From assembly GCA_031761875.1 (NCBI GenBank), contig CP134492.1, forward strand, positions 372,001-436,000: DNA of 64,000 nt. Reading direction: 5' to 3'. Positions 11,993 through 21,945 of the stretch are shown piece by piece. This DNA is from Bacillaceae bacterium IKA-2. Its GTDB lineage: Bacteria; Bacillota; Bacilli; Bacillales; Anaerobacillaceae. Each line of letters starts with the position of its first letter. Position 1 is the stretch's first letter. Below the pieces are notes generated by a model. That model saw only the letters and a program-made list of their open reading frames with translations. It was not told the DNA's origin and did not search any database. The position numbers were made by a program, and so were the translations under genes.

Positions 11993-12361
11993 GTGAAGAG
12001 TTTGAAAAAGAAAATTTTAATAGTCGATGACCAGTATGGAATACGAATTCTTTTAACTGAAATTTTTCAAAAAGATGGCTATAAAACATTTCAAGCCGGA
12101 AGTGGTGTACAAGCATTAGCGATTGTCGAGGAAACTCTTCCTGACTTAGTGATCTTAGACATGAAAATTCCAGGGATGGATGGATTAGAAATTTTAAAGC
12201 GTTTAAAAGAGTATAATTCAGATATCAAGGTTATTATGATGACAGCATATGGTGAGTTAGATATGATTAACAAGGCGATGGATTTAGGAGCGGTTACTCA
12301 CTTTGCAAAACCATTTGATATTGATGAAATAAGAGACGAGATTAAAAAACAGTTACTTTAG
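11993..12361 (+). CDS. spo0F: sporulation phosphorelay response regulator Spo0F
   Basis: A 122-residue single-domain receiver, the intermediate that takes phosphate from sporulation kinases and passes it to Spo0B. Acidic pocket Asp12/Asp13, phosphoacceptor Asp56 ([13 protein letters not shown]; Asp54 in B. subtilis), the MMTAYGE Thr, and Lys in FAKPFD are all present; no output domain. The GTG at 11993 follows GGAAGGG by five bases; TTG 12002 is a weaker alternative. A TATAAT at 11887-11892 and a TGACGAA resembling a Spo0A box (11857-11863) lie upstream, in keeping with Spo0A control, but neither is decisive. Confidence 0.95.
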   Translation: MKSLKKKILIVDDQYGIRILLTEIFQKDGYKTFQAGSGVQALAIVEETLPDLVILDMKIPGMDGLEILKRLKEYNSDIKVIMMTAYGELDMINKAMDLGAVTHFAKPFDIDEIRDEIKKQLL

Positions 12362-12376
12362 AAAAAGTAATAAATC

Positions 12377-12390
12377 AGAGAGCGCTTACA
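12377..12390 (-). promoter_or_regulatory. candidate catabolite-responsive (cre-like) site upstream of fbaA
   Basis: The minus strand reads TGTAAGCGCTCTCT, matching 12 of 14 positions of the CcpA consensus TGNAARCGNWWWCA. It lies about 55 bp upstream of an extended -10 element (TGTTATAAT, 12441-12449), consistent with control of fbaA. Chance occurrence is possible. Confidence 0.4.
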
Positions 12391-12440
12391 TCGAGAATAT
12401 TTGTTTTGTCAAGATATTTCAATGATTTCTTTGCATGATA

Positions 12441-12449
12441 TGTTATAAT
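12441..12449 (+). promoter_or_regulatory. extended -10 promoter element of fbaA
   Basis: TG-T-TATAAT is a full extended -10 motif in the spo0F-fbaA gap; no good -35 lies at 17 bp. It would give a leader of about 190 nt before fbaA. Confidence 0.5.
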
Positions 12450-12642
12450 AGGTTTGTACATTTTTAATGAGAAATAGATTTAAACTAGTTAGAAATATAC
12501 ATTTACGAAAATGTAATCATTAAGAATAGCTTTATACATAATTTCTATATACTTTTGGTTAAAATGGAGAAGTAAAGCTATGGTTAAACAAAAGCTCGTA
12601 TAATGAAAATTTTGTGTTCTAATTAAAAGGAGGATATTATTA

Positions 12643-13500
12643 ATGCCTTTAGTCTCAATGAAGGAAATGTTAGAGAAAGCAAAAAGGGAAGGGTATGCTG
12701 TTGGTCAGTATAACCTTAATAATTTAGAATTTACACAAGCAATTTTACAAGCTGCTGAAGAAGAGCAGTCACCGGTTATTTTAGGAGTTTCTGAAGGTGC
12801 AGCTCGCTACATGGGCGGCTTCAAAACAATCGTTAAAATAGTTGAAGCTCTAATGGAAGAATACAAAACAACTGTACCTGTTGCGATCCATTTAGATCAT
12901 GGTTCAAGCTACCAAAAATGTGCTGAGGCAATTCATGCTGGTTTCACATCAGTTATGATTGATGCATCACATGGTCCATTTGAAGAAAACATCGCAACAA
13001 CTACAAAAGTTGTTGAGCTTGCTCACTTCCACGGTGTATCTGTTGAGGCAGAGCTAGGTGTGGTTGGTGGACAAGAAGATGATGTCATCGCTGATGGCGT
13101 TATTTATGCAGATCCTGCGGAGTGTAAGGAGTTAGTAGAACGAACAGGTATTGACTGCTTAGCACCTGCTTTAGGTTCTGTTCACGGGCCATATAAAGGT
13201 GAGCCTAACTTAGGATTTAAAGAAATGGAGCAAGTTAGTAAGTCAATAGGTGTTCCGCTAGTACTTCATGGCGGCACAGGAATTCCAATAGCTGATATTA
13301 AAAGAGCAATTTCATTGGGAACAGCGAAAATTAATGTAAATACCGAAAATCAACTTACTTCTGTAAAAACAGTTCGTGAAGTACTCGCTGCAAATCCTGA
13401 TATCTACGATCCACGTAAATATTTAGGACCGGCACGCGAAACAATTAAACAAACGGTTATCGGAAAGATGCGTGAGTTTGGTTCATCTAATAAAGCTTAA
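12643..13500 (+). CDS. fbaA: fructose-bisphosphate aldolase, class II
   Basis: A 285-residue zinc-dependent aldolase, splitting fructose 1,6-bisphosphate to glyceraldehyde-3-phosphate and DHAP in glycolysis and the reverse in gluconeogenesis. Metal and catalytic residues are in [11 protein letters not shown] (about 86) and in the downstream His motifs ([18 protein letters not shown]). ATG follows AAAGGAGG. It shares the spo0F-fbaA-ywjH-murA-ywjI-rho order of B. subtilis. A strong terminator follows. Confidence 0.96.
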   Translation: MPLVSMKEMLEKAKREGYAVGQYNLNNLEFTQAILQAAEEEQSPVILGVSEGAARYMGGFKTIVKIVEALMEEYKTTVPVAIHLDHGSSYQKCAEAIHAGFTSVMIDASHGPFEENIATTTKVVELAHFHGVSVEAELGVVGGQEDDVIADGVIYADPAECKELVERTGIDCLAPALGSVHGPYKGEPNLGFKEMEQVSKSIGVPLVLHGGTGIPIADIKRAISLGTAKINVNTENQLTSVKTVREVLAANPDIYDPRKYLGPARETIKQTVIGKMREFGSSNKA

Positions 13501-13517
13501 TTGAACAACATTATATT

Positions 13518-13552
13518 GAAAGTTGGCCATCCTTGGACCGACTTTCTTTTTT
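13518..13552 (+). terminator. terminator after fbaA
   Basis: GAAAGTTGG (13518-13526) pairs with CCGACTTTC (13538-13546, one G-T pair), followed by six Ts. Confidence 0.9.
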
Positions 13553-13591
13553 AAAAATTATTCTAAAAATATTTTACTGAGGTGATCTCTG

Positions 13592-14227
13592 ATGAAGTTC
13601 TTTATTGATACGGCAAACTTAGACGAAATTCGTGAAGCAAACGAGTTAGGAGTTTTAGCAGGCGTAACAACAAATCCAACTTTAGTAGCAAAGGAAGGTG
13701 TCGAGTTCCATGCGAGACTTCGTGAAATTACAGAAATTGTATCTGGTTCTGTAAGTGCCGAAGTTATTGCTCTTGATTTTCAAGGGATGCTTGAAGAAGG
13801 CAAAGAATTAGCGGCAATAGCACCAAACATTACTGTAAAAGTACCGATGACTTCAGAAGGATTAAAGGCCGTTCGAGCGTTTCATGAGTTAGGTATCCGT
13901 ACAAATGTAACGCTTGTTTTTTCAGGGGTGCAAGCTTTACTGGCTGCAAGAGCCGGGGCATCGTACGTTTCTCCATTTTTAGGACGCCTTGATGATATTG
14001 GTCAAAATGGCTTAGATCTGGTAGCGCAAATTGCAGAGATCTTCTTTATTCATAATATTGAAACGGAGATTATTGCCGCATCGATTCGTCACCCTTTGCA
14101 CGTACTTGATGCAGCATTGAAAGGGGCTCATATAGCTACTATTCCCTTTAAAGTTATTAACCAATTAGTTAAACATCCGCTAACTGACAAGGGTATTGAG
14201 CAGTTCTTGCAAGATTGGAACAAATAA
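13592..14227 (+). CDS. fsa: transaldolase-like / fructose-6-phosphate aldolase family protein
   Basis: A 211-residue short transaldolase of the TalC/FSA subfamily, equivalent to B. subtilis YwjH. It is a single TIM barrel with GVTTNPTL near the start, the Schiff-base Lys83 in ITVKVPMT, and [10 protein letters not shown]-type and SPFLGRLDD segments. Members catalyse transaldolase chemistry in the pentose phosphate pathway or aldol cleavage of fructose 6-phosphate; which one applies here needs assay. It lies 91 bp after fbaA, beyond a terminator. ATG follows TGAGGTGAT. Confidence 0.9.
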   Translation: MKFFIDTANLDEIREANELGVLAGVTTNPTLVAKEGVEFHARLREITEIVSGSVSAEVIALDFQGMLEEGKELAAIAPNITVKVPMTSEGLKAVRAFHELGIRTNVTLVFSGVQALLAARAGASYVSPFLGRLDDIGQNGLDLVAQIAEIFFIHNIETEIIAASIRHPLHVLDAALKGAHIATIPFKVINQLVKHPLTDKGIEQFLQDWNK

Positions 14228-14252
14228 AGTAAACTACCTACTACATCAGATT

Positions 14253-14290
14253 GGATAAATGTATTATCGGCGATGATTATCCTTCTTTTT
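14253..14290 (+). terminator. weak terminator after fsa
   Basis: GGATAA (14253-14258) pairs with TTATCC (14277-14282), with an inner ATCG-G-CGAT hairpin, followed by TTCTTTTT. Confidence 0.6.
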
Positions 14291-14394
14291 GAATATCCTC
14301 TTAAAGTCTAATCATTTAATCTGTGAAGAGTTACCAGAGGAGAAAAGTTTTTGTACACAAGCTTAATTTTGAGACTTATTTAACTTTAACTGGT

Positions 14395-14400
14395 TATAAT
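14395..14400 (+). promoter_or_regulatory. -10 element upstream of murA paralogue
   Basis: A perfect TATAAT preceded by TGGT lies 60 bp before the gene; the nearest -35-like hexamer (TTGAGA, 14369) is 20 bp away, too far for an ideal promoter. Confidence 0.4.
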
Positions 14401-14459
14401 GGTAAAAATAATGAAAAAATATATGAAATGATTGATCAATATAAGGAAAGGGAGCTGTT

Positions 14460-15749
14460 ATGGAAAAGTTATTAATTGAAGGTGGTCATCCTTTAGAGGG
14501 TAGAGTAGAAATAAGTGGAGCAAAAAACAGTGCGGTAGCACTGATTCCAGCTGCTATTTTAGCGGATTCGGAGGTGACAATTGATAATTTACCGAAAATA
14601 TCTGACGTACAGTTGCTTAGTGAGCTTCTTGAACAAATAGGTGGAAAAACCAAGTTGAAAGAAAATTCACTGACTGTATATCCCGAAGATATGTTTGCGA
14701 TGCCATTGCCCAATGGTCAGGTGAAAAAGCTTCGTGCATCATATTATTTAATGGGCGCGATGTTAGGAAAGTTTAAAAAAGCCGTTATTGGTTTACCAGG
14801 AGGCTGTAATTTAGGACCAAGACCAATTGACCAGCATATTAAAGGTTTTCAGGCTTTAGGAGCCCAAGTAACCAACGAGCATGGTGCCATCTATTTGCGA
14901 GCTACAGAACTCCGTGGCGCAAAAATATATTTGGACGTTGTCAGTGTCGGTGCAACAATTAACATTATGCTTGCGGCAGTCAAGGCAAAAGGGAGAACAA
15001 CGATTGAAAATGCAGCAAAAGAACCTGAAATTATTGATGTAGCGACATTACTAACGAGTATGGGTGCTCAAATAAAAGGAGCAGGAACGAATGTTATCCG
15101 TATTGATGGTGTTGATAAACTTCATGGTTGTAGGCATTCGATCATCCCAGACCGAATTGAAGCAGGAACCTATATGATTTTAGCTGCTGCAACGGCTAAA
15201 CAAGTTTTAATAAACAATGTTATTCCTAGTCATCTTGAATCAGTTAGTGCTAAGTTACGAGAAATGGGAGTTCGTGTTGATACAAACGATGAGCAAATTT
15301 TCATATCTGAAACAGAAAATTTAAAAGGTGTCGATATAAAAACATTGGTTTATCCAGGTTTTGCAACTGATTTGCAACAACCTTTTACATCACTTTTAAC
15401 AAAGGCCAGCGGGACAAGTATTGTGACAGATACGATCTATAGTGCCAGGTTTAAGCATATAGATGAATTAAGAAGAATGGGTGCTGACGTCAAGGTCGAA
15501 GGTAGGTCGGCGATTATCAAAGGAGATAATACCAAACTTCAAGGCTCAAAAGTACAAGCAAGTGACCTCCGCGCCGGTGCAGCCCTTGTTATTGCCGGAC
15601 TAATGGCAAAAGGGATCACTGAAATTACTGGTCTTGAACATATTGATCGCGGCTATGAATTATTAGAAGAGAAATTAGTTGGTCTTGGTGCTAAAGTATG
15701 GAGAGAGAAAATGACGAGCGAAGAGATGAAAGAGCTGAAAAACGCTTAG
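14460..15749 (+). CDS. murZ: UDP-N-acetylglucosamine 1-carboxyvinyltransferase, second paralogue (MurZ/MurAB type)
   Basis: A 429-residue EPSP-synthase-like enzyme that transfers enolpyruvate from PEP to UDP-GlcNAc, the first committed step of peptidoglycan synthesis. SGAKNSA (residues 19-25), catalytic Cys116 in [13 protein letters not shown] (the fosfomycin target), and the C-terminal [13 protein letters not shown] and IDRGYE blocks are intact. Position between fsa and glpX matches B. subtilis murAB, the secondary paralogue. The main MurA is at 54078. ATG follows AAAGGGAG. Confidence 0.94.
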   Translation: MEKLLIEGGHPLEGRVEISGAKNSAVALIPAAILADSEVTIDNLPKISDVQLLSELLEQIGGKTKLKENSLTVYPEDMFAMPLPNGQVKKLRASYYLMGAMLGKFKKAVIGLPGGCNLGPRPIDQHIKGFQALGAQVTNEHGAIYLRATELRGAKIYLDVVSVGATINIMLAAVKAKGRTTIENAAKEPEIIDVATLLTSMGAQIKGAGTNVIRIDGVDKLHGCRHSIIPDRIEAGTYMILAAATAKQVLINNVIPSHLESVSAKLREMGVRVDTNDEQIFISETENLKGVDIKTLVYPGFATDLQQPFTSLLTKASGTSIVTDTIYSARFKHIDELRRMGADVKVEGRSAIIKGDNTKLQGSKVQASDLRAGAALVIAGLMAKGITEITGLEHIDRGYELLEEKLVGLGAKVWREKMTSEEMKELKNA

Positions 15750-15787
15750 GCATGTAAAGTACTTTTAAAAATGGGGAGAGATCGAAT

Positions 15788-16750
15788 ATGGAGAGAAGTT
15801 TAACGATGGAACTTGTCCGTGTAACCGAAGCTGCTGCATTATCGTGTGGACGCTGGATGGGCAAAGGCGATAAAGAATCTGCAGATGATGCCGCAACTCA
15901 AGCTATGCGAGGAGTATTTGATACGATACCGATGAAAGGAACAGTCGTTATCGGAGAAGGAGAAATGGACGAAGCGCCAATGCTTTACATCGGAGAAAAG
16001 CTAGGAAATGGCTATGGGCCTCGTTTGGATGTAGCGGTCGATCCTTTAGAGGGAACAAACATACTTGCAGGTGGTGAATGGAATGCCTTGGCAGTCCTTG
16101 CTGTTGCTGACCATGGTAACTTACTACATGCACCAGATATGTATATGGACAAAATTGCCGTTGGTCCAGAATCAGTTGGCAAGGTTAGTTTAGATTTTTC
16201 CGTCCTTGAAAATATCAAAGCGGTAGCAGAAGCAAGAGGAAAAAATATTGAAGATATTGTTGTAGCAGTATTAAAACGTGAGCGCCACCAGCAATTAATT
16301 AGTGATATTCGCGCAACGGGAGCTAGAATTAAGCTGATGCAAGACGGCGATGTTGCGGCCGCTATTAACACCGCTTTTGAAAATACGGGTGTTGATTTAT
16401 TGCTAGGTTCTGGAGGAGCACCAGAAGGAGTCTTAGCGGCGGTTGGTTTAAAGTGCCTTGGTGGGGATTTTCAAGGTAGATTATTGCCAGGTGACGAAGA
16501 TGAAATAGAGCGCTGTAAAAAAATGGGTATTGAAGACGTCAATAAAATCTTAAAAATGGAAGACTTAGTTAAAGGTGATGATTGTATTTTTGCAGCAACA
16601 GGTGTCACAGATGGCGAACTATTAAAAGGTGTTCGCTACAAAGGCGAATATGGTCACACTCAATCTGTGGTCATGCGTGCTAAATCCGGAACAGTTCGTT
16701 TCATTGACGGAAAACATAGTTTAAGCAAAAAACCAGATCTAGTGTTATAA
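15788..16750 (+). CDS. glpX: fructose-1,6-bisphosphatase, class II
   Basis: A 320-residue GlpX-type phosphatase that hydrolyses fructose 1,6-bisphosphate in gluconeogenesis. The metal- and substrate-binding motifs are [15 protein letters not shown] (about 57-71) and VDPLEGTN (about 84); [12 protein letters not shown] and [14 protein letters not shown] are typical of the class. It begins 38 bp after murZ, with AAATGGGGAGA as ribosome site, so the two may be cotranscribed. Equivalent to B. subtilis YwjI. Confidence 0.95.
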   Translation: MERSLTMELVRVTEAAALSCGRWMGKGDKESADDAATQAMRGVFDTIPMKGTVVIGEGEMDEAPMLYIGEKLGNGYGPRLDVAVDPLEGTNILAGGEWNALAVLAVADHGNLLHAPDMYMDKIAVGPESVGKVSLDFSVLENIKAVAEARGKNIEDIVVAVLKRERHQQLISDIRATGARIKLMQDGDVAAAINTAFENTGVDLLLGSGGAPEGVLAAVGLKCLGGDFQGRLLPGDEDEIERCKKMGIEDVNKILKMEDLVKGDDCIFAATGVTDGELLKGVRYKGEYGHTQSVVMRAKSGTVRFIDGKHSLSKKPDLVL

Positions 16751-17185
16751 AGTAAACTGTAAGTGAGAGTTTTGAGTTAGCGTTAAGGGTTATTTTTTGA
16801 TCCATCCTCTAAAAAACTCTTAACTCTTACTTTCAACAAACAGGAACATTTGTTCTTTACTTTTTCTAAAATAAGTGGTAAAGTACTAATATAAATATGG
16901 ATAAAGCTTCGTACTAACGACTATACATTCCATAATGTTATTATTAGTGACTAGAATACAGTTGCATTGTGCCATTCAGATCTTGCCTTCTAGCAAAAAA
17001 AATCTGAACCTCTGTTTTGACTTCATGCAGTTACCCTTTCATACAACGGTTTTTCCGGGACACTAAGAAGAAATTAATCAAAATTTAGCTAGCCATCTTT
17101 TAGTCTCTGTTCAATGTCTAAGAGTTATTTTTATTGTTGTTTATATTAAATTATTAAAAAAACTATTAAAAGAAGTGGTGTCTCC
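16751..17185 (+). other. glpX-rho intergenic region (likely long rho leader)
   Basis: 435 bp without a gene. It holds an imperfect inverted repeat (GTAAGTGAGAGTTTTGAGTTA near 16759 against the AACTCTTAACTCTTAC region near 16818) that may end glpX transcription, and a nested hairpin CAGAT-TTGC-GCAA-ATCTG at 16977-17006. B. subtilis rho is autoregulated through its leader; a comparable mechanism here is inference. Confidence 0.5.
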
Positions 17186-18454
17186 ATGGGAGTAAATTTA
17201 GCAGAATTAGAAAACAAGAAACTGCGTGAGTTATATGAGTTAGCAAAGCAATACAAAGTATCATATTACAGTAAATTAACAAAAAAAGAGTTAGTTTTCG
17301 CTATTTTAAAAGCACAAGCTGAAGAAGACGGGCTTATGTTTATGGAAGGAACGCTAGATATCGTTTCTGCTGATGGCTTCGGATTCTTACGGCCTATTAA
17401 TTACTTGCCTAGCACCGAAGATATTTATATTTCAGCATCACAAATTCGCAGATTTGAGTTAAGAAATGGTGATAAAGTATCGGGTAAGGTTAGGAAACCA
17501 AAAGAGAATGAACGTTATTACGGATTACTCCATGTTGAAGCAGTAAATGGAGAAGAACCAGAAACAGCCAAAAGTCGTCCTCACTTTCCTGCCCTTACAC
17601 CTTTATATCCTGAAGAAAGAATTAAGTTAGAAGCATCTCAAGAAAATGTTTCTACGCGAATCATTGATTTAATTTCCCCTGTCGGTTTTGGTCAGCGTGG
17701 ATTAATTGTTGCACCGCCAAAAGCGGGTAAAACGTTACTCATAAAAGAAATCGCTAACAGTATATCGATAAACCACCCTGATGCAGATTTAATTGTTCTC
17801 TTAATTGACGAGCGTCCTGAGGAAGTTACTGATATTGAGAGGTCTGTTAATGCTGAAGTAGTAAGCTCGACTTTTGATGAAGTACCTGAAAATCACATTA
17901 AAGTTGCCGAGCTTGTTCTTGAAAGAGCTATGCGTCTAGTCGAACACAAGAAAAATGTCATTATTTTAATGGATAGTATTACTCGCTTGGCTCGAGCCTA
18001 TAACTTAGTCGTTCCACCGAGTGGTAGAACGTTATCTGGTGGTATTGATCCAGCTGCATTTCATCGTCCCAAGCGCTTTTTTGGAGCAGCAAGAAATATT
18101 GAAGAAGGCGGAAGCTTAACTATCTTGGCAACGGCGCTAGTTGATACAGGCTCTCGAATGGACGAAGTAATCTACGAAGAGTTTAAAGGAACTGGAAACA
18201 TGGAACTACATCTTGACCGCCGGCTTGCAGAAAGACGTATTTTCCCAGCCATCGATATCTTGCGTTCAGGTACGAGAAGAGAAGAACTACTTTTACCGAA
18301 AGATCAGCTGGAAAACTTATGGGCAATTCGCAAAACGATGAAAGATTCATCAGAATACATCGAACACTTTATTCGTAAAGTTAGATCAACTAAGTCAAAT
18401 GAAGAATTTTTTGCATCGATTGAAGCAGACAAAACGGGTAAAAAAACTCGATAA
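17186..18454 (+). CDS. rho: transcription termination factor Rho
   Basis: A 422-residue hexameric RNA-dependent ATPase that ends transcripts and silences antisense transcription. It has the N-terminal Rho_N helix bundle ([24 protein letters not shown]), a cold-shock-type RNA-binding fold with GFGFLRP (about 64-70), and a P-loop APPKAGKT (176-183) in the RecA-like motor, followed by RLARAYN and the [16 protein letters not shown]-loop region. Complete. ATG 17186 follows GAAGTGGTG, a modest ribosome site. Confidence 0.96.
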   Translation: MGVNLAELENKKLRELYELAKQYKVSYYSKLTKKELVFAILKAQAEEDGLMFMEGTLDIVSADGFGFLRPINYLPSTEDIYISASQIRRFELRNGDKVSGKVRKPKENERYYGLLHVEAVNGEEPETAKSRPHFPALTPLYPEERIKLEASQENVSTRIIDLISPVGFGQRGLIVAPPKAGKTLLIKEIANSISINHPDADLIVLLIDERPEEVTDIERSVNAEVVSSTFDEVPENHIKVAELVLERAMRLVEHKKNVIILMDSITRLARAYNLVVPPSGRTLSGGIDPAAFHRPKRFFGAARNIEEGGSLTILATALVDTGSRMDEVIYEEFKGTGNMELHLDRRLAERRIFPAIDILRSGTRREELLLPKDQLENLWAIRKTMKDSSEYIEHFIRKVRSTKSNEEFFASIEADKTGKKTR

Positions 18455-18570
18455 TTGGCGGAAGTTGGAAAGTTGGAAAGTAAAAGATAGCAAGATCAAG
18501 GCAAAAGGAAACTGGCCTTAACGCCTTTGACCTACCTGCCAACTAAAACCTAACCAACTTTCTAGCTAGA
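18455..18570. repeat. polypurine GGAAAGT tract with downstream pyrimidine complement
   Basis: Right after the rho stop the + strand reads GGAAGTTGGAAAGTTGGAAAG, and about 60 bp later CCTAACCAACTTTC can pair with it. It belongs to the same family as the tracts at 28158, 32170 and 61245. Confidence 0.6.
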
Positions 18571-18723
18571 TTTTTATTGAAGTATTGCTTATCGACAAAA
18601 TTAAAGTTGCAAATAAGTAATTTAGTTGATATAATTTCGTCATGTGTAAAAATGGTGTTTTTAATTCGACACCTAAGTTAACTCTGTTTCGAATAGATTC
18701 AGGGCAAAAAGGAGATGAAAAGA

Positions 18724-18969
18724 ATGAAACCAGAAATTCACCCTAAATATCAACAAGTTGTATTTAAGGATACAAGTACAGGTTTTATGTTCTTAACTGG
18801 TTCAACAAAGTACTCTAATCTCACAGTTGAATGGGAAGATGGCAAAACTTATCCCCTAATTAACGTCGAAATTAGTTCTGAATCACATCCGTTCTATACA
18901 GGCCGTCAGAAGTTTGCTGACGCTGGTGGACGTGTTGACCGCTTTAAGAAAAAGTACAACCTTAAGTAA
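18724..18969 (+). CDS. rpmE2: 50S ribosomal protein L31, type B (zinc-independent)
   Basis: An 81-residue L31 of the C-minus type: it contains no cysteine, whereas the type A protein binds zinc through CxxC pairs. The typical type B sequence [16 protein letters not shown]...STKYSN...FYTGRQKF is present. I choose ATG 18724 because AAAAAGGAG ends 9 bp before it; the ATG at 18715 directly abuts that site. In B. subtilis this rho-tdk position holds the zinc form, with the C-minus form elsewhere under Zur control. Confidence 0.92.
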   Translation: MKPEIHPKYQQVVFKDTSTGFMFLTGSTKYSNLTVEWEDGKTYPLINVEISSESHPFYTGRQKFADAGGRVDRFKKKYNLK

Positions 18970-18986
18970 TACAAAAATGAAGAAGG

Positions 18987-19024
18987 CAGGCGAGGATAAG
19001 TACTTGCCTGTTTTTTTTTTTTTT
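18987..19024 (+). terminator. terminator after rpmE2
   Basis: CAGGC (18987-18991) and GCCTG (19006-19010) form a short stem followed by 14 Ts. Confidence 0.85.
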
Positions 19025-19050
19025 AGAAACCCAAAGCGGTTAGGCATTCA

Positions 19051-19408
19051 TTGTCTAGCTCCAGCACTTACAAGCTAGGTCACTTCAGATCTTTGCAGAA
19101 GCCAAAAAGCGGCTTCTGTCAAAGTTCTTCCACCGCCTGACGCTTGTAAACAAGGTGCTGTCGCTTTTCATTGTCTAGCTCCAGCACCTACAAGCTAGGC
19201 CACTTCAGATCTTTGCAGAAGCCAAAAAGCGGCTTCTGTCAAAGTTCTTCCAGCGCCTGACGCTTGTAAACAAGGTGCTGTCGCTTTTCATTGTCTAGCT
19301 CCAGCACCTACAAGCTAGGTCACTTCAGATCTTTGCAGAAGCCAAAAAGCGGCTTCTGTCAAAGTTCTTCCAGCGCCTGACGCTTGTAAACAAGGTGCTG
19401 TCGCTTTT
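19051..19408. repeat. 120-bp unit in three tandem copies
   Basis: Copies start at 19051, 19171 and 19291 (TTGTCTAGCTCCAGCACYTA) with a period of exactly 120 bp and only a few base differences. Each folds well: outer CAGCACCT/AGGTGCTG, then ACAAGC/GCTTGT, then CAGAAGCC/GGCTTCTG around AAAAAGC. Single copies of TGTCTAGCT-CAGCRCC sequences are scattered in many Bacillus genomes. The array fills the rpmE2-tdk gap and has no coding capacity I would support. Confidence 0.93.
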
Positions 19409-19426
19409 CTACTAACACTTTTAGAT

Positions 19427-19504
19427 GAATGGATTTCATAATGGAGATTCAATGCCACTAGGTAGCTTGATGTGGCTAATATATTGGTATTATGAAATTC
19501 ACTC
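19427..19504 (+). mobile_element. MITE-like element, complete (copy C)
   Basis: 78 bp. Left end GAATGGATTTCATAATGG and right end GGTATTATGAAATTCACTC are inverted repeats; inside are GCCACTAG and GATGTGGCTAATA. It is flanked by AGAT at 19423-19426 and 19505-19508, a 4-bp target duplication. The right flank runs straight into the tdk ribosome site, so the element forms the tdk leader. Confidence 0.82.
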
Positions 19505-19520
19505 AGATTGGAGAATTTAA

Positions 19521-20147
19521 ATGCATTTAACAAGAAAAGAAGGCTGGTTAGAAGTCGTCTGCGGAAGTATGTTTTCTGGAAAATCAGAAGAGTTAATTCG
19601 TCGTGTTAGACGTGCTCATTTTGGTAAGCAAAAAGTAGAAGTGTTTAAGCCTGCTCTTGATAATCGATATAGTAGCGAAGAAGTAGTTTCCCACAATGGA
19701 ACAAAAGTAATTGCCAAATCATTAATGAGTTCACTAGAAATTTTAGATATTGTCGACTGCGATACTCAGATCGTTGCTATTGATGAAGTTCAGTTTTTTG
19801 ATGAGCAAGTTATTTCTGTTGTAGAAGCATTAGCTGATCAAGGAGTTCGGGTGATTGTCGCTGGTTTAGACCAAGATTTTCGTGGCGAGCCTTTTGGTCC
19901 AGTACCAAAATTAATGGCTCTGGCAGAATCGACTACAAAGCTTCAGGCCATATGTATGTCATGTGGTTCTCCGGCAAGTCGGACGCAACGTTTAATCGAC
20001 AACGAACCAGCTAATTACAATGATCCAATTATTTTAGTAGGCGCCTCAGAGGCGTATGAAGCAAGATGCAGGCATTGCCATGATGTTCCTGGTAAACCAA
20101 CAGAACTTAAAAAAGAATTAAAAAAATATCAAACCAACCTTAGCTGA
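19521..20147 (+). CDS. tdk: thymidine kinase
   Basis: A 208-residue type II thymidine kinase of the pyrimidine salvage pathway. P-loop GSMFSGKS (15-22), the DEVQFF Walker B/lasso region (about 89-94), [14 protein letters not shown], and a zinc ribbon from CMSCGS and CRHCHD are visible. Normal length. The ATG lies 17 bp downstream of MITE copy C, with TTGGAGA as ribosome site. The terminator overlaps its stop codon. Confidence 0.95.
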   Translation: MHLTRKEGWLEVVCGSMFSGKSEELIRRVRRAHFGKQKVEVFKPALDNRYSSEEVVSHNGTKVIAKSLMSSLEILDIVDCDTQIVAIDEVQFFDEQVISVVEALADQGVRVIVAGLDQDFRGEPFGPVPKLMALAESTTKLQAICMSCGSPASRTQRLIDNEPANYNDPIILVGASEAYEARCRHCHDVPGKPTELKKELKKYQTNLS

Positions 20148-20159
20148 GGTTGGTTTTTT
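20132..20159 (+). terminator. terminator overlapping the tdk stop codon
   Basis: AACCAACCT (20132-20140) pairs with AGGTTGGTT (20147-20155), followed by Ts; the tdk TGA is at the loop. Confidence 0.93.
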
Positions 20160-20255
20160 GTTACTGGTTCGAAAGCCATGAATAACGGACTTTTTGAAAA
20201 TGCTCTTTAAGAAATTTTTTTAATTAATTGGGCACCCTAGTGGTAGGAGGTGTTA

Positions 20256-20705
20256 ATGATCAAAAAAGCATTTATGTTAGTTTTCGTTTTCATGATTAGT
20301 GCATGCTCACCAATAAATCCCCCAGAAGCAGGAACTGAAAACTCACCTGATGGAAATCGAATTGCTTTTGGATTATTAGGCCCTGGGCCGATTAATTATG
20401 GTGTCATTAGAGATGATGCAGATGAATATCGCTATGACGGTTTTATTAATCATGGTACTAGCTTTCGGACATTAGACAGTCACCGCCATGATTTGGGGGA
20501 TGACGAAGAGATCATTCGCGAGATCTTAAGCGAAGAACAAGGGGTCCAGCCTGGGACAATCTTTATAATTGGTAAAGACATTTGGGTAACAGCTAAATTA
20601 GACGTTGAAGATCAAAAAGAGCGGAAACAATTGCAAGCAGATTTACAAAAACTACTAACAAAAGTGATGCAGAAATATGATGTTCATTTACGCATTACCG
20701 ATTAA
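20256..20705 (+). CDS. putative lipoprotein of unknown function
   Basis: 149 residues starting at ATG 20256, chosen because TAGGAGG lies 5 bp upstream; an upstream GTG at 20250 overlaps that site. The first 17 residues form a lipoprotein signal with lipobox ISAC (Cys17), so the protein should be lipid-anchored outside the membrane. The rest is soluble, with a charged middle (DDADEYRYDG) and a C-terminal KL-x-VED...LQKLLTKVMQKYDVH segment vaguely like YhcN/YlaJ-type sporulation lipoproteins. I do not recognise it with confidence. It is flanked by terminators, so monocistronic. Confidence 0.8.
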   Translation: MIKKAFMLVFVFMISACSPINPPEAGTENSPDGNRIAFGLLGPGPINYGVIRDDADEYRYDGFINHGTSFRTLDSHRHDLGDDEEIIREILSEEQGVQPGTIFIIGKDIWVTAKLDVEDQKERKQLQADLQKLLTKVMQKYDVHLRITD

Positions 20706-20737
20706 AAAAAGTGAACTCATCTGGAGTTCACTTTTTT
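20706..20737 (+). terminator. terminator after the lipoprotein gene
   Basis: GTGAACTC (20711-20718) and GAGTTCAC (20724-20731) form a perfect stem with a 5-base loop, flanked by A-run and T-run. Confidence 0.95.
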
Positions 20738-20811
20738 GATTTTTTGGTATTCATTGATCAGATCATCATCGATTATATCACCAAAAAAATTTTGATCATT
20801 AATAATTAATT

Positions 20812-20840
20812 TTGACTATAGACTACAGTTATACTATAAT
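20812..20840 (+). promoter_or_regulatory. sigma-A promoter of prfA-prmC
   Basis: TTGACT (20812-20817), a 17-bp spacer and TATAAT (20835-20840), 35 bp before the prfA start. Confidence 0.85.
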
Positions 20841-20874
20841 TATAATGTTATGCTATAAAAAGAGGTGATTATCC

Positions 20875-21945
20875 GTGTTTGATCGATTACAGTCATTAGA
20901 AGACCGCTATGAAAGATTAAATGAGCTACTTAGTGATCCAGATATTATTAGTGATACAAATAAACTTCGTGAATTTTCAAAAGAACAATCACATTTAACA
21001 GGTACAGTTGAAGCTTATAAAGAATATAAAGAAGTCGTTACTCAATATAGAGACGCAAAGTCGATGCTTGAAGAAAAGCTCGATGACGAAATGTATGAAA
21101 TGGTTAAAATGGAAATGGGCGAACTTGAGGAAAGTAAAGAAGCGCTTGAGCAAAAGCTGAAAATTTTACTTTTACCTAAAGACCCTAACGATGATAAAAA
21201 CGTTATCGTTGAAATTCGCGGTGCTGCCGGTGGCGATGAAGCGGCGTTATTTGCTGGAGACTTATTTAAGATGTATTCTCGCTTTGCGGAGGCCCAAGGC
21301 TGGAAAACCGAAGTAATTGAAGCCAGTTACACAGAGCTCGGCGGATATAAGGAAATTGTCTTTACGGTTAACGGAACAGGTGCTTTTTCAAAGCTTAAGT
21401 ATGAAAATGGCGCACACCGTGTTCAGCGGATTCCCTCAACCGAAAGTGGTGGACGTATTCATACGTCAACAGCGACAGTTGCGATTTTACCAGAAGCAGA
21501 GGAAGTTGAACTAGAACTTCATGACAAAGATATTCGTGTTGATACGTTCTGTTCAAGTGGCCCTGGTGGACAAAGTGTTAATACAACCATGTCAGCAGTT
21601 CGCTTAACCCATATACCGACAGGAACAGTTGTATCATGTCAGGATGGAAAATCTCAAAATAAAAATAAAGATCAAGCAATGAAAGTATTACGAGCGCGTA
21701 TTTTTGATAAAATGCAGCGCGAGCAAAAAGCAGAGTACTCGGAAATAAGAAAATCAGCCGTTGGTACAGGAGATCGTTCGGAACGGATTCGTACGTACAA
21801 CTTCCCACAAAGCCGTGTGACCGATCACAGAATTGGTTTAACCTTACAAAAGTTAGACCAAATTTTACAAGGGAAAATCGATGAAATTATCGATGCATTA
21901 GTTGTTGAAGATCAAGCAAGCCTAATGCAACATGCGGACGATTAA
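20875..21945 (+). CDS. prfA: peptide chain release factor 1
   Basis: A 356-residue class I release factor reading UAA and UAG. The PST codon-recognition tripeptide (187-189, PxT of RF1) and the GGQ motif (231-233, in [10 protein letters not shown]) that triggers peptidyl-tRNA hydrolysis are both present, which separates it from RF2. The GTG start follows AAGAGGTGAT. Its stop overlaps the ATG of prmC (TAATG), so release factor and its modifying enzyme are translationally coupled. Confidence 0.97.
   Translation: MFDRLQSLEDRYERLNELLSDPDIISDTNKLREFSKEQSHLTGTVEAYKEYKEVVTQYRDAKSMLEEKLDDEMYEMVKMEMGELEESKEALEQKLKILLLPKDPNDDKNVIVEIRGAAGGDEAALFAGDLFKMYSRFAEAQGWKTEVIEASYTELGGYKEIVFTVNGTGAFSKLKYENGAHRVQRIPSTESGGRIHTSTATVAILPEAEEVELELHDKDIRVDTFCSSGPGGQSVNTTMSAVRLTHIPTGTVVSCQDGKSQNKNKDQAMKVLRARIFDKMQREQKAEYSEIRKSAVGTGDRSERIRTYNFPQSRVTDHRIGLTLQKLDQILQGKIDEIIDALVVEDQASLMQHADD

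Noticed and set aside
19051-19408. CRISPR array
   Set aside because: The repeated unit is 120 bp with no separate spacers, copies are nearly identical throughout, and no cas genes are present.
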